This document shows positions 1 through 7,694 of a stretch of 15,839 nucleotides of DNA, piece after piece. Each line of letters opens with the position of its first letter. The stretch's first letter is position 1. The notes below the pieces were generated by a model. It did not search any database. It saw only the letters and a program-made list of their open reading frames with translations, and was not told where the DNA came from. The position numbers and the translations under genes were made by a program. Source of the stretch: Aestuariivita sp049276915 (GTDB taxonomy: Bacteria; Pseudomonadota; Alphaproteobacteria; Rhodobacterales; Rhodobacteraceae); assembly GCF_049276915.1 (NCBI RefSeq), contig NZ_JBASXK010000116.1, positions 1-15,839 of the forward strand. Reading direction: 5' to 3'.

Positions 1-3
1 ACT

Positions 4-1086
4 TTGGATCGCAGAAAATTTCTGCGTGGCACTGCCCTTGCCGGTGCCGCAACACTGGCAACGCCAGCTCTTGCACAAAACAGCGGAACAACACTCAAGA
101 TGCAGGCAGCCTGGGGCGGCGGCATCTTCCTTGAGAACGCACAATCCTTCGCGGCACGTGTCAACGAAATGTCCGGTGGTTCGCTGACCATTGAAGTGCT
201 TTCGGTCGACGCGGTTGTGAAAACCAGCCAGATGCAAGACGCGGTGCACCGCGGCGTTCTGGATGCTGCGCACTATGTGTCTGCCTATTGGTATGGCAAA
301 TCCAAAGCGGCATCGCTGTTTGGCACCGGCCCTTGCTTTGGCTGGTCGAGCCAGGAAATGCTGGGCTGGATCTATGCCGGCGGCGGACAGGAACTGTTTG
401 ACGAGCTGATGGCGTCACTGCGTCTGAACGTTGTGTCCTTCTTCAACTCGCCGATGCCTGCACAGCCACTTGGCTGGTTCAACCAGCACATCACGGATGC
501 GGCGCAAATGAACGGCCTGAAATACCGGACCGTTGGTCTGGCTGCGGACGTTCTGCTGGAAATGGGCATGTCCGTTGTTCAGTTGCCCGGCGGTGAAATC
601 CAGCCGGCGATGAAATCCGGTCTGATCGACGCGGCCGAGTTCAACAACCCGACCTCTGACCGTGACTTTGGTATGCAGGACGTGTCCAAGCATTACCACC
701 TGGCATCGTTCCACCAGAGCCAGGAGTGCTTTGAGGTTACGTTCAACAAGGACAAGTTCAACGCGTTGTCGCCCGAGCATCAGGCGATCATCCGCAATGC
801 TTCCATGGCCGAGAACTCGGGTTTCTATTGGAACAACACCAAGCGTTATTCCGATGACCTGATCAAGCTGCAGGAACAGGACGGCGTGAACGTCTACCGC
901 ACACCGGATTCGGTCATGGCGGCCCAGCTTGCTGCCTGGGATGTGGTTGCCAACCGCATTGCGGGCGAGGACCCCTTCTTTGCCAAGGTCATGGAGTCCC
1001 AAAAGACCTATGCCAAGGAAGTCATGGGTTACCTCAACCTGAACCAGCCTGATTACCGTTTGGCCTACAACCACTATTTCGGTTGA
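4..1086 (+). CDS. TRAP transporter solute-binding protein, DctP family (TakP-like), Tat-exported
   Basis: This is the periplasmic binding protein of a TRAP transporter. It captures a carboxylate and delivers it to the two membrane subunits encoded next. The N-terminus has a twin-arginine motif (RRKFLR, residues 3-8), a hydrophobic alanine-rich stretch and a cleavage site near PALAQ (21-25), so Tat export is likely. R175 in GLKYRT is the family's conserved arginine that salt-bridges the ligand carboxylate. AEFNNPTSD (211-219) matches the region that in alpha-keto-acid-binding TakP proteins carries the E-W cation and ligand residues, here E-F. The assigned start is TTG, only three bases into the window, so no ribosome site is visible and an upstream start cannot be excluded. 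The downstream end and the 360-residue length are normal. Ligand unknown: probably a 2-oxo, 2-hydroxy or substituted carboxylate (inference). Confidence 0.9.
   Translation: MDRRKFLRGTALAGAATLATPALAQNSGTTLKMQAAWGGGIFLENAQSFAARVNEMSGGSLTIEVLSVDAVVKTSQMQDAVHRGVLDAAHYVSAYWYGKSKAASLFGTGPCFGWSSQEMLGWIYAGGGQELFDELMASLRLNVVSFFNSPMPAQPLGWFNQHITDAAQMNGLKYRTVGLAADVLLEMGMSVVQLPGGEIQPAMKSGLIDAAEFNNPTSDRDFGMQDVSKHYHLASFHQSQECFEVTFNKDKFNALSPEHQAIIRNASMAENSGFYWNNTKRYSDDLIKLQEQDGVNVYRTPDSVMAAQLAAWDVVANRIAGEDPFFAKVMESQKTYAKEVMGYLNLNQPDYRLAYNHYFG
10..26. repeat. 17-bp near-perfect palindrome over the Tat motif of the binding-protein gene
   Basis: The sequence is CGCAGAAA-A-TTTCTGCG, with two 8-base arms around one central base. 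It lies just after the TTG start and encodes the RRKFLR motif. In RNA it could form a 6-bp stem with a 5-base loop in the initiation region; in DNA it is a perfect dyad. It may simply be a by-product of the codons for RRKFLR. Confidence 0.5.
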
Positions 1087-1103
1087 TCTGAACGCATGCA
1101 CAG

Positions 1104-1137
1104 AAAGGTCCGGGTGCCTGCATGGCATCCGGACTTT
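1104..1137 (+). terminator. Intercistronic stem-loop between binding protein and DctQ (attenuator-like)
   Basis: Arms 1108-1118 and 1124-1134 pair over 11 bp with one G.U wobble around the loop TGCAT. Flanking AAA (1104-1106) and TTT (1135-1137) can extend the stem past one bulged base. There is no long T tract, so it is probably a partial terminator or an mRNA 3'-end stabiliser. Such elements often let a binding protein be made in excess over the membrane subunits; that role here is inferred. Confidence 0.6.
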
Positions 1138-1196
1138 CGCCGCTTTGGGGGGATTGCGCCTGCAGTCTCGTAGCTCTGTTAAAGGGAAACAGACAC

Positions 1197-1787
1197 ATGA
1201 AACTCGTTCATGCCATTGAAGGGTTGAGTCTTTGGGTCGGTCGGGCCTTTGGCTGGTGTATTCTCATTCTGACACTGTCGGTCTGTTATGAGGTCTTTGT
1301 ACGATACGTGCTGAACGCACCCACGGTCTGGGCGTTTGACATGATGATCCAGATGTATGGCGCGCTTTTCCTGATGTGCGGTGCCTATGCGCTGGCGCAG
1401 GACACGCATGTGCGCGCCGACGTGGTATACCGGTTGTTTCCCGTCAAGGTGCAGGCAGGCCTCGATTTTCTGCTGTATTTCCTGTTCTTCTTCCCGGGCA
1501 TTGCGGCCATGGTCTATTATGGCTACGAAATCGCCTCTGATAGCTGGCGCTGGAAAGAGGTCAGCTTCAACAGCCCTGCCAGCATCCAGGTCTATTTCTT
1601 CAAATCCCTGATCCCTCTGGCGGGCGGGCTTTTGATGATCCAGGGCTTTGCCGAATTGATCCGCTGCGTCATGGCAATGCGGTCCGGTGAATGGCCCGAG
1701 CGGCTGGTCGATGTGAAAGAGACCGAAGATCTGCTGACGGACGCAGATTTGGATACGATCCGCTCCATCATTCCAGCCAAAAAGTAA
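1197..1787 (+). CDS. TRAP transporter small membrane subunit (DctQ family)
   Basis: This is the four-helix small permease subunit of the TRAP transporter, which pairs with the DctM subunit in the inner membrane. The ATG at 1197 is chosen because AAAGGGA lies about 10 bases upstream. The reading frame is open back to 1122, but that extension runs through the 1104-1137 stem-loop and has no membrane or family character. The 196-residue product shows hydrophobic segments near residues 18-35, 50-67, 88-110 and 132-150. It has the DctQ feature of a VRYVLN-type segment after helix 1 and a polar, acidic C-terminal tail. It lies 30 bases upstream of dctM and is surely co-transcribed. Confidence 0.9.
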   Translation: MKLVHAIEGLSLWVGRAFGWCILILTLSVCYEVFVRYVLNAPTVWAFDMMIQMYGALFLMCGAYALAQDTHVRADVVYRLFPVKVQAGLDFLLYFLFFFPGIAAMVYYGYEIASDSWRWKEVSFNSPASIQVYFFKSLIPLAGGLLMIQGFAELIRCVMAMRSGEWPERLVDVKETEDLLTDADLDTIRSIIPAKK

Positions 1788-1817
1788 GCCTCTCGGCGAT
1801 TCAAGAAAGATCACATC

Positions 1818-3185
1818 ATGACTAATCCAGAAGTCGCCCTTCTCATGCTGGGGCTGTTCATTGTCCTGGTTCTGCTGGGATTTCCGATTGCCTTTACCCT
1901 GCTGGCGATGGGTGTCGCCTTTGGCTACTACGCGTATCACCAAGGTCACCCGATCGAGACCTTCACCGATATCTTCGACAACAACATCTTCTATCTGCTG
2001 AACCAGAACACCTATTCGGTGATGGAGAATCCGACCCTTGTCGCGATCCCGCTGTTTCTGTTCATGGGATATGTGGTCGAACGCGCCAATATCGTCGATA
2101 AGCTGTTCTTTTCGCTTTATATGGCTGCGCGCAACTTGCCGGGCAGCCTTGCGATCGCCGCCCTTGCGACTTGTGCGGTGTTTTCCACGGCCTCGGGTAT
2201 CGTGGGTGCCGTTGTCACGCTGATGGGGCTGCTGGCCTTCCCGGCGATGGCCAATGCGAATTACAACAAGAGCTTCGCGGCCGGTGTGATCTGCGCGGGC
2301 GGTACATTGGGTATTCTGATCCCGCCCTCGATCATGCTGATCGTCTATTCGGCCATCGCGGACCTGTCGCCTTTGCGGCTTTATGCGGCGGCGGTCTTTC
2401 CGGGCATTCTGCTGGCGGGGCTCTACATCGTATATGTGATCGTGCGCGTCTGGTTCAATCCGGCGCTGGCACCGAAACCGACGATGGAAGATGTTCCGCC
2501 TCCGCGCGAAATCTACTGGAACCTGCTGGTGAGCTTTGTGCCGCTGACGGTGCTGATCGCGCTGGTGCTGGGCTCTATTCTTGGCGGTCTGGCAACTCCG
2601 GCCGAAGCTGCTGCCATGGGGGCCATGGGCGGTATGGTTCTGGCGGTCATGTACCGGTCGATGACCTGGACCAAGCTGAAGGAAAGCGTCTTTCTGACGG
2701 CCAAGGCCACGGCCATGGTCTGCTGGCTCTTTGTGGGCTCATGGACCTTTGCCTCGGTCTTTTCCTATCTCGGTGGGCATGACATCATTGCCGACTGGGT
2801 CGGCACCATGGATCTCGAGCCCTGGCAGTTCCTGGTTCTGGCACAGGTGATCATCTTCCTGCTGGGCTGGCCTCTGGAATGGTCTGAAATCCTGATCATC
2901 TTTGTACCGATCTTCCTGCCGCTTCTGGAAGTGTTCGGCGTGAACCCGTATTTCTTTGCGATGCTGGTTGCGTTGAACCTGCAGACCTCGTTCCTGACGC
3001 CGCCTATGGCCATGTCGGCCTATTACCTAAAAGGGGTGCTCAAGAAACAGATCGAGCTGATGGAGATTTTCCGGGGTATCATGCCCTATCTGGGGATCGT
3101 GATTTTCACCATGGTTCTGATGTATCAGTTCCCGGGCATCGCTTTGTGGTTCCCTGACTATCTCTTTGGCGAGTACATTCCGTGA
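1818..3185 (+). CDS. TRAP transporter large membrane subunit (DctM family)
   Basis: This is the large permease subunit that carries out sodium-coupled substrate translocation. The 455-residue product is hydrophobic throughout, about 12 membrane segments. It carries family signatures: GGTLGILIPPS (161-171), GLATPAEAAA (257-266) and QTSFLTPP (389-396). The motif GWPLEWSE (350-357) is typical of the branch annotated 'mannitol/chloroaromatic compound', which accompanies TakP-like binding proteins and so agrees with the upstream gene. AAGAAAGA lies at 1803-1810, before the ATG. The stop codon overlaps the amidase start (TGATG), indicating translational coupling and a shared substrate pathway. Confidence 0.95.
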   Translation: MTNPEVALLMLGLFIVLVLLGFPIAFTLLAMGVAFGYYAYHQGHPIETFTDIFDNNIFYLLNQNTYSVMENPTLVAIPLFLFMGYVVERANIVDKLFFSLYMAARNLPGSLAIAALATCAVFSTASGIVGAVVTLMGLLAFPAMANANYNKSFAAGVICAGGTLGILIPPSIMLIVYSAIADLSPLRLYAAAVFPGILLAGLYIVYVIVRVWFNPALAPKPTMEDVPPPREIYWNLLVSFVPLTVLIALVLGSILGGLATPAEAAAMGAMGGMVLAVMYRSMTWTKLKESVFLTAKATAMVCWLFVGSWTFASVFSYLGGHDIIADWVGTMDLEPWQFLVLAQVIIFLLGWPLEWSEILIIFVPIFLPLLEVFGVNPYFFAMLVALNLQTSFLTPPMAMSAYYLKGVLKKQIELMEIFRGIMPYLGIVIFTMVLMYQFPGIALWFPDYLFGEYIP

Positions 3186-4519
3186 TGAGTGACGCATATA
3201 AACTGACAGCGACCGAGGCAGTGCAGGCCATTGCCTCGGGTCGCCTGAGTTCTGTTGATCTTGTCAAATCCTGCCTTGCGCGGATCGAAGAGACCGACGG
3301 GACCGTCAAGGCATGGGCCTATATCGATCCCGAGCTGGCCCTGGCGCAGGCCGCAGAATGCGATCGCATCCGCAAGGCCGGGATGGCGATCGGCCCCCTG
3401 CACGGGATACCCGTCGGTCTGAAAGACATCATCGATACGGTGGATATGCCGACGCAACGCGGAACCGCGATTTTCGCGGGACGGCAATCGGGGGCGGATG
3501 CGCGCCTGGTCGAGCATCTGCGCGAAGCGGGTGCGGTTATTCTTGGCAAGACGGTCACGACCGAACTGGCCTTTGTTCATGCCAGTGAGACCCGCAATCC
3601 ACACAACCCCGAGCACAGCCCGGGAGGGTCTTCCAGCGGATCCGCTGCCGCAGTGGCTGCTGAGCAGGTGCCGCTTGCGATTGGCACCCAGACCAACGGC
3701 TCGGTCATCCGGCCGGCGTCCTTCTGTGGCACATTCGGTTTCAAGCCGACGCGCGGCATGATTTCGCGCGAGGGGGTTTTGCAAACATCGGTTTCCTTGG
3801 ATCAGATAGGCTGCTTTGGGCGCAGCCTCGCGGATGTGGCTTTGCTGACCGATGCGATCAGCGGCTATGACAGCCGCGATGCCACCAGCTTTGCCCGCGC
3901 GCGCCCCGACACGGTTGCCGGTGCCGCAGCCGAGGTGCCAGTCACGCCCGACCTCGCCTGGCTTGACCTGCCGTTTTACGACCGGCTGTCTCAGGATGCA
4001 CTGGAGGGTCTGAACGCGGTGATGGATATTCTGGGGCCCCAGGTCACAAGACTGGAGGCGGCGGATGCGCTGTCGGACCTTGTGGCGGTTCAGGCAACGC
4101 TCCATGAATATGAAATATGCCAGCATCAGGCCGAGGTGTTCGAGCAGCACTGGGACCAGATCAGCGAGACGCTGAAACCGGTGATCACACGCGGGCGGCT
4201 GATCAGCCAGATGGCATATGAGGACGCTTTGGCGGTGAAGGCCTCGGCAGAAGCCTTTTTCGACAGCTTCCTTGTCGATTATGATGCGATCATCGCGCCT
4301 GCCGCGTCAGGCGAGGCCCCGGTGTTCGGGCCGTGGACGGGTGACCCGATCTTCTGTACGCTCTGGACCCTGGCCGGATTGCCTTGCGTGACCCTGCCCC
4401 TGCTGGTGGGAGAGACCGGGCTGCCGATCGGTGTGCAACTGATCGGACGCGCTGAACAAGATGATCGCTTGCTGCGCACGGCGCGCTGGCTGCAAATGCA
4501 ACTTGCCCAGGCGGCATAG
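3185..4519 (+). CDS. Amidase, amidase-signature (Ser-cisSer-Lys) family
   Basis: This is a predicted cytoplasmic amide hydrolase releasing a carboxylate and an amine or ammonia. The family triad is visible: K80 in GLKDIID, cis-Ser S149 in PGGSSSGS and nucleophile S173 in TNGSVIRPAS. The spacing (69 and 24 residues) agrees with known members. The usual TGGSIRIPA is TNGSVIRPA here, a moderate variation in the catalytic loop. Length is 444 residues. The start is either ATG 3185, which overlaps the dctM stop as TGATG, or GTG 3182; I chose the ATG. It is not part of a GatCAB set (no gatB or gatC nearby). Its position right after the TRAP genes suggests that it acts on the imported compound, perhaps an N-acylated or amidated acid. 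The substrate is unknown. Confidence 0.9.
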   Translation: MSDAYKLTATEAVQAIASGRLSSVDLVKSCLARIEETDGTVKAWAYIDPELALAQAAECDRIRKAGMAIGPLHGIPVGLKDIIDTVDMPTQRGTAIFAGRQSGADARLVEHLREAGAVILGKTVTTELAFVHASETRNPHNPEHSPGGSSSGSAAAVAAEQVPLAIGTQTNGSVIRPASFCGTFGFKPTRGMISREGVLQTSVSLDQIGCFGRSLADVALLTDAISGYDSRDATSFARARPDTVAGAAAEVPVTPDLAWLDLPFYDRLSQDALEGLNAVMDILGPQVTRLEAADALSDLVAVQATLHEYEICQHQAEVFEQHWDQISETLKPVITRGRLISQMAYEDALAVKASAEAFFDSFLVDYDAIIAPAASGEAPVFGPWTGDPIFCTLWTLAGLPCVTLPLLVGETGLPIGVQLIGRAEQDDRLLRTARWLQMQLAQAA

Positions 4520-4533
4520 AGAAAGGAAACCAC

Positions 4534-4728
4534 ATGTCATACGGAGTAAAGCTTCTGGTGGGTCTGATCGGGACGACATTCCTGTGCGTCTTCGTCGGCG
4601 GCCTGTCGCAAAGTATCTCAAGCGGATTTGCCGGGTTTTACGGTGGTGCGCCGTTCATGATCATCGCGATTATCGTCTGTTGTGCCGCGATCTATGATTT
4701 CTGGGACGAATGCGTTCGCAAGAAATGA
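4534..4728 (+). CDS. Small two-helix membrane protein, unknown function (64 aa)
   Basis: I do not recognise this family. The start is well supported: AAAGGAA at 4522-4528 lies just upstream of ATG 4534. The stop overlaps the next gene's ATG as ATGA, so it sits within a translationally coupled operon. The product has two hydrophobic segments, about residues 5-24 and 38-54. They are separated by a Gly/Ser/Phe-rich loop (SGFAGFYGGAPF, 30-41). The C-terminus is charged (DFWDECVRKK). The positive-inside rule suggests both ends face the cytoplasm. It contains two adjacent cysteines (51-52) in helix 2. It might be an accessory to the TRAP transporter or a membrane anchor for an enzyme of the operon; both are guesses. 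Confidence 0.75.
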   Translation: MSYGVKLLVGLIGTTFLCVFVGGLSQSISSGFAGFYGGAPFMIIAIIVCCAAIYDFWDECVRKK

Positions 4729-5684
4729 GCAAGAAGCGTCTCTGGATTACCCGCAGACTGTCCGATGCCACGCTTGAGAGGGCTCTGCGCGACTATGATG
4801 CCGTCATCAACTATGATGATGCGCCAGGCACCGCCGAACAGATCATCGCCGCCAGCGCCGAGTTCGACGCGATCATTCCGTGTCACTCCGAGCATTTCAC
4901 CGCCGAGGTTGTGGCGCAGTTCTCTGACCGTCTGAAAATCGTGGCGAACCATTCCGTCGGTGTCGATCATTGCAATCTGCCAGCCCTCAAGGCCCGGGGT
5001 ATTGCCGTCACCAACACGCCGGACGTTCTGTCCGATGCGACGGCGGAATTGGCGATGCTGTTGATGCTGGGGGCGGCGCGCCATGCCGTGGCCGGGGACC
5101 GGATCGTGCGGACCGGGGCCTGGGACAGCTGGTCGCCGGCATTCATGGTCGGCAAGCAGGTAACCGGTGCGCGCCTCGGAATTATCGGGATGGGCCGTGT
5201 TGGCCGGGCCTTTGCCACCAAAGCGCGCGGCTTTGACATGGAAATCCACTATTTCAACCGCTCCGAACTGCCTGCCGATCAGGCCAAGGGCGCGATCTAT
5301 CATGACAATGTCGAAAGCCTGCTGGCTGTGGCGGACTTCCTGTCTCTGCATTGCCCGGCAACTCCCGAGACCACGGGTCTGATGAACGAAAGCCGCTTTG
5401 CACTGCTGCCCGAGGGCGCGGTCGTGGTCAATTCGGCGCGCGGCGCTCTCGTGGATGAAGCGGCTTTGCTGCGCGCACTTGAAAGCGGTCGCATCTCGGC
5501 TGCTGGCCTTGATTGCTTTCAGGTGGAACCCGGCGGCAATCCGGCTTTTGCGGCGCATGACAATATCTTCATGTTGCCACATATTGGCAGCGCGACGCGC
5601 AAAACTCGTGACGCGATGGGCTTTCGCGCGCTGGACAATCTGGATGCATTTTTCGCAGGGCAGACGCCGGGCGATCTGCTTTAA
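4725..5684 (+). CDS. D-isomer-specific 2-hydroxyacid dehydrogenase (glyoxylate/hydroxypyruvate reductase-like)
   Basis: This enzyme interconverts a 2-oxo acid and a D-2-hydroxy acid with NAD(P)H. The Rossmann motif GMGRVG is at 155-160. The second strand ends in N178-R179-S180 rather than an acidic residue, which usually favours NADPH. The catalytic trio is R239 (NSARG), E268 (QVEP) and H286 (PHIGSA). NHSVGVDHC (75-83) is the substrate-loop segment. The start is ATG 4725, overlapping the upstream stop (ATGA). An ATG at 4710 is in frame but lies deeper in the upstream gene. The 319-residue length is normal. In sulfonate degraders a member of this superfamily, SlcC, is a sulfolactate dehydrogenase, so a sulfonated substrate is possible. 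Glyoxylate or hydroxypyruvate is equally plausible from sequence. Confidence 0.92.
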   Translation: MSKKRLWITRRLSDATLERALRDYDAVINYDDAPGTAEQIIAASAEFDAIIPCHSEHFTAEVVAQFSDRLKIVANHSVGVDHCNLPALKARGIAVTNTPDVLSDATAELAMLLMLGAARHAVAGDRIVRTGAWDSWSPAFMVGKQVTGARLGIIGMGRVGRAFATKARGFDMEIHYFNRSELPADQAKGAIYHDNVESLLAVADFLSLHCPATPETTGLMNESRFALLPEGAVVVNSARGALVDEAALLRALESGRISAAGLDCFQVEPGGNPAFAAHDNIFMLPHIGSATRKTRDAMGFRALDNLDAFFAGQTPGDLL

Positions 5685-5703
5685 TTCCTAAAGGACACAA
5701 CTG

Positions 5704-6573
5704 ATGACAAAAATCGCATTTCTTGGCCTGGGCGTGATGGGCTATCCGATGGCAGGCCATCTGCAGGCTGCTGGCCATGAGGTCACTGTTTACAATCGCA
5801 CCGCAGCCAAGGCGCAGGCATGGGCAGAGCAGCATGGCGGAACCAGTGCGCCAACGCCCGCTCTGGCCGCACAGGGTGCGGACATGGTCATGGCCTGCGT
5901 CGGCAATGATGATGATCTGCGCTCGGTTTGTTTGGGCGATGATGGGGCCTTTGCGGGGATGGCATCTGGCGCGCTGTTCGTGGATCACACAACCGTGTCG
6001 GCAAAAGTCACGCATGAGCTTTATGCGGCAGCGAAAGCCAAAGGTCTGAGCTTTGTTGACGCCCCTGTCTCGGGCGGCCAGGCAGGAGCCGAGAACGGGC
6101 AACTGTCGATCATGTGCGGTGGGGACGCGGATGATTATGCCCGCGCCGAACCGGTGATGGCCACCTATGCAAAACTGGTGCGCCGCATCGGTGAAAGCGG
6201 TGCCGGGCAGTTGACGAAAATGGCCAACCAGATCGCGATTGCCGGGTTGGTTCAGGGCCTGTCCGAGGCGTTGCACTTTGCCACCAAAGCCGGCCTTGAT
6301 GGCCGTGATGTGGTCGAGGTGATCAGCCAGGGTGCCGCCGGAAGCTGGCAGATGTCCAACCGCTATGAAACGATGCTGGATGATCATTTCGAGCATGGCT
6401 TCGCGGTGGATTGGATGCGGAAGGATCTGGGCATCTGCCTCGAGACAGCCGATGAAAACGGTGCGAGTCTTCCCGTGACGGCCCTTGTCGATCAGTTCTA
6501 CAAGGACGTTCAGAAAATGGGTGGCGGGCGATGGGATACGTCCTCGCTCTACAAACGCCTGGGCAAGTTCTGA
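5704..6573 (+). CDS. NAD(P)-dependent beta-hydroxyacid dehydrogenase (3-hydroxyisobutyrate dehydrogenase family)
   Basis: This is a soluble dehydrogenase of the family containing 3-hydroxyisobutyrate dehydrogenase, tartronate semialdehyde reductase, glyoxylate/succinic semialdehyde reductase and sulfolactaldehyde reductase. GLGVMG (8-13) binds the dinucleotide, and N31-R32-T33 after strand 2 is compatible with NADP. DAPVSGGQAGAENG (119-132) is the substrate-binding signature. The catalytic lysine is K172 in GAGQLTKMAN, and K240-D241 forms the conserved C-terminal K-D pair. In place of the common S-T strand it has D94-H95-T96-T97. The 289-residue length is typical. AAAGGAC at 5690-5696 gives a good ribosome site, 20 bases after the upstream stop. 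It is the last gene of the TRAP operon. The exact substrate (tartronate semialdehyde or another 3-hydroxy acid) cannot be assigned. Confidence 0.92.
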   Translation: MTKIAFLGLGVMGYPMAGHLQAAGHEVTVYNRTAAKAQAWAEQHGGTSAPTPALAAQGADMVMACVGNDDDLRSVCLGDDGAFAGMASGALFVDHTTVSAKVTHELYAAAKAKGLSFVDAPVSGGQAGAENGQLSIMCGGDADDYARAEPVMATYAKLVRRIGESGAGQLTKMANQIAIAGLVQGLSEALHFATKAGLDGRDVVEVISQGAAGSWQMSNRYETMLDDHFEHGFAVDWMRKDLGICLETADENGASLPVTALVDQFYKDVQKMGGGRWDTSSLYKRLGKF

Positions 6574-6590
6574 CCCTGTCTGGCGTATAG

Positions 6591-6623
6591 CTGCACAGCG
6601 GGCCGGCCAACCCCGTTGTGCAG
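6591..6623. terminator. Strong stem-loop between convergent genes
   Basis: Arms 6591-6602 and 6612-6623 form a 12-bp stem with one G.U pair around a 9-base loop (CTGCACAGCGGG with CCCGTTGTGCAG). It lies 18 bases past the stop of the last TRAP-operon gene and about 57 bases beyond the LysR stop on the other strand, so it can serve both. There is no T tract, which is common in GC-rich alphaproteobacteria. The rest of the 106-bp convergent gap holds nothing else I can support. Confidence 0.65.
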
Positions 6624-6679
6624 GGGCGCAGGCCTTCAATGTGCTGAGCCGTCAGCCATCAGCGTGATCTGTGGCCGGG

Positions 6680-7582
6680 CTAAGCACGGCCTTTCGCGCC
6701 GGTCAATTTGCGCCACGCATCAAGAGTTGCGGCATTCGAGGTAACCGTCCAGCGGCGGGCGATCAGGTTCATGTCGATGCTGCCCAATGTTGCGCTGAGA
6801 TCGACAAGTTCGCCGCGCGTCAGGGCAGGGCGGGCCAGCGCGTCCGGTATCCATGCGATGCCAAGTCCCGATTGCGCAAGCTGCAGGGCCGCCGTGCTCA
6901 GGGCGGTTTCCGTGATCACGCTGATTTCGCAGCTTTGCCTGAGTGTGGGCAGAATATAGCGCGCCAGAGCCGCGCCCAGAAACACGTCCGATGGATAGCC
7001 GATCATGCGCAACTCGCCGCGCTCGAGATGCGCGGTCAGGACAGGGGCGTGATCTGCGCTGCATACCGGTATCAGTGTCTCTTGACCGATCACCGCCTGC
7101 GTCAGGAAAGAGGGCAGGTCCGCCGCATTTTCCGAGCGGATGTGATAGGTCAGTGACAGAGCCGCCTGACGGGTGACCAGAAGCGTGTCGCATTCATCCA
7201 GATTGGCCGACCGCAGCCGGATGTGGGTTCTGCCCGGCTCGGCCAGCCGTTTGATGATCTCGGGGCCCAGTGATGTCGTGATGGCATGCTGGCTGGCGAT
7301 CACCAACTGGCGGGTGCCGCTGGAATGCGTATGGCGCATCGCATCCACAAGCCCGCGCATGTCCCGGGACAGCTTGCGCAACTCGGCCTCATGTTCAAGC
7401 ACGATGGGTGAGGGGCCGCTGGGTTTTACACTGCGGTCGATGACATCAAATCCCAAGGCATCTTCAAGCATCTGAATGCGCCGCGAGAAGGTCGGTTGCG
7501 TCACGTTGCGCTTGCGCGCGGCATCGGCCACGCCCTTGGTGTCCAGCAGGGCAAGAAGGTCTTCAATCCAGTCGCTGCGCAT
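6680..7582 (-). CDS. LysR-type transcriptional regulator, HypT/YjiE-like subgroup; likely regulator of cuyA
   Basis: This is a DNA-binding regulator. The winged helix-turn-helix is at about residues 5-50, with recognition helix NVTQPTFSRRIQMLE (26-40). A two-lobed effector domain follows (about 75-295). The domain order and wording (SQPAFSRRI-like helix, late GLGIAWIPD segment) resemble the HypT/YjiE branch rather than CysB or CbbR. The start ATG at 7582 is preceded on its strand by AAAGGGGGCGG, a good ribosome site. The 300-residue length is normal. It is divergent from cuyA across 112 bp containing a T-N11-A dyad, the classical arrangement for a regulator of the divergent gene. The effector is unknown; cysteate or a breakdown product is the natural guess. 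Confidence 0.92.
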   Translation of the reverse strand: MRSDWIEDLLALLDTKGVADAARKRNVTQPTFSRRIQMLEDALGFDVIDRSVKPSGPSPIVLEHEAELRKLSRDMRGLVDAMRHTHSSGTRQLVIASQHAITTSLGPEIIKRLAEPGRTHIRLRSANLDECDTLLVTRQAALSLTYHIRSENAADLPSFLTQAVIGQETLIPVCSADHAPVLTAHLERGELRMIGYPSDVFLGAALARYILPTLRQSCEISVITETALSTAALQLAQSGLGIAWIPDALARPALTRGELVDLSATLGSIDMNLIARRWTVTSNAATLDAWRKLTGAKGRA

Positions 7583-7595
7583 ATCCGCCCCCTTT

Positions 7596-7610
7596 ATGCA
7601 TTTTGTGCAT
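7596..7610. promoter_or_regulatory. Candidate LysR operator (T-N11-A dyad) in the divergent LysR-cuyA gap
   Basis: ATGCA-TTTTG-TGCAT is a perfect 5-bp inverted repeat with a 5-base spacer; its core TGCA-N5-TGCA fits T-N11-A. It lies 13 bases upstream of the LysR start, so binding could repress the regulator's own gene and activate cuyA. The 9-mer ATGCATTTT recurs exactly at the cuyA start codon (7695-7703). A TTGACG at 7631-7636 could be a -35 box for cuyA, but the expected -10 position is poor, so I do not call a promoter. Confidence 0.5.
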
Positions 7611-7694
7611 GTTTACAGGATTCTTTCTATTTGACGAGGCGACTGATCCGCTGGATGTGTTGGAAAACATGCGTTCACAGTCAGAGGTTGTCTC

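Noticed and set aside
1122..1196. N-terminal extension of the DctQ gene
   Set aside because: It runs through the intercistronic stem-loop and lacks a ribosome site; ATG 1197 has one and gives the normal length.
2171..2782. Plus-strand 203-codon frame inside the DctM gene
   Set aside because: Glycine-rich low-complexity translation with no family character, entirely within the well-supported DctM frame.
3158..4150. Minus-strand open frame of 330 codons opposite the amidase gene
   Set aside because: No family features; the plus strand encodes a complete amidase with its triad. High GC makes such antisense frames common.
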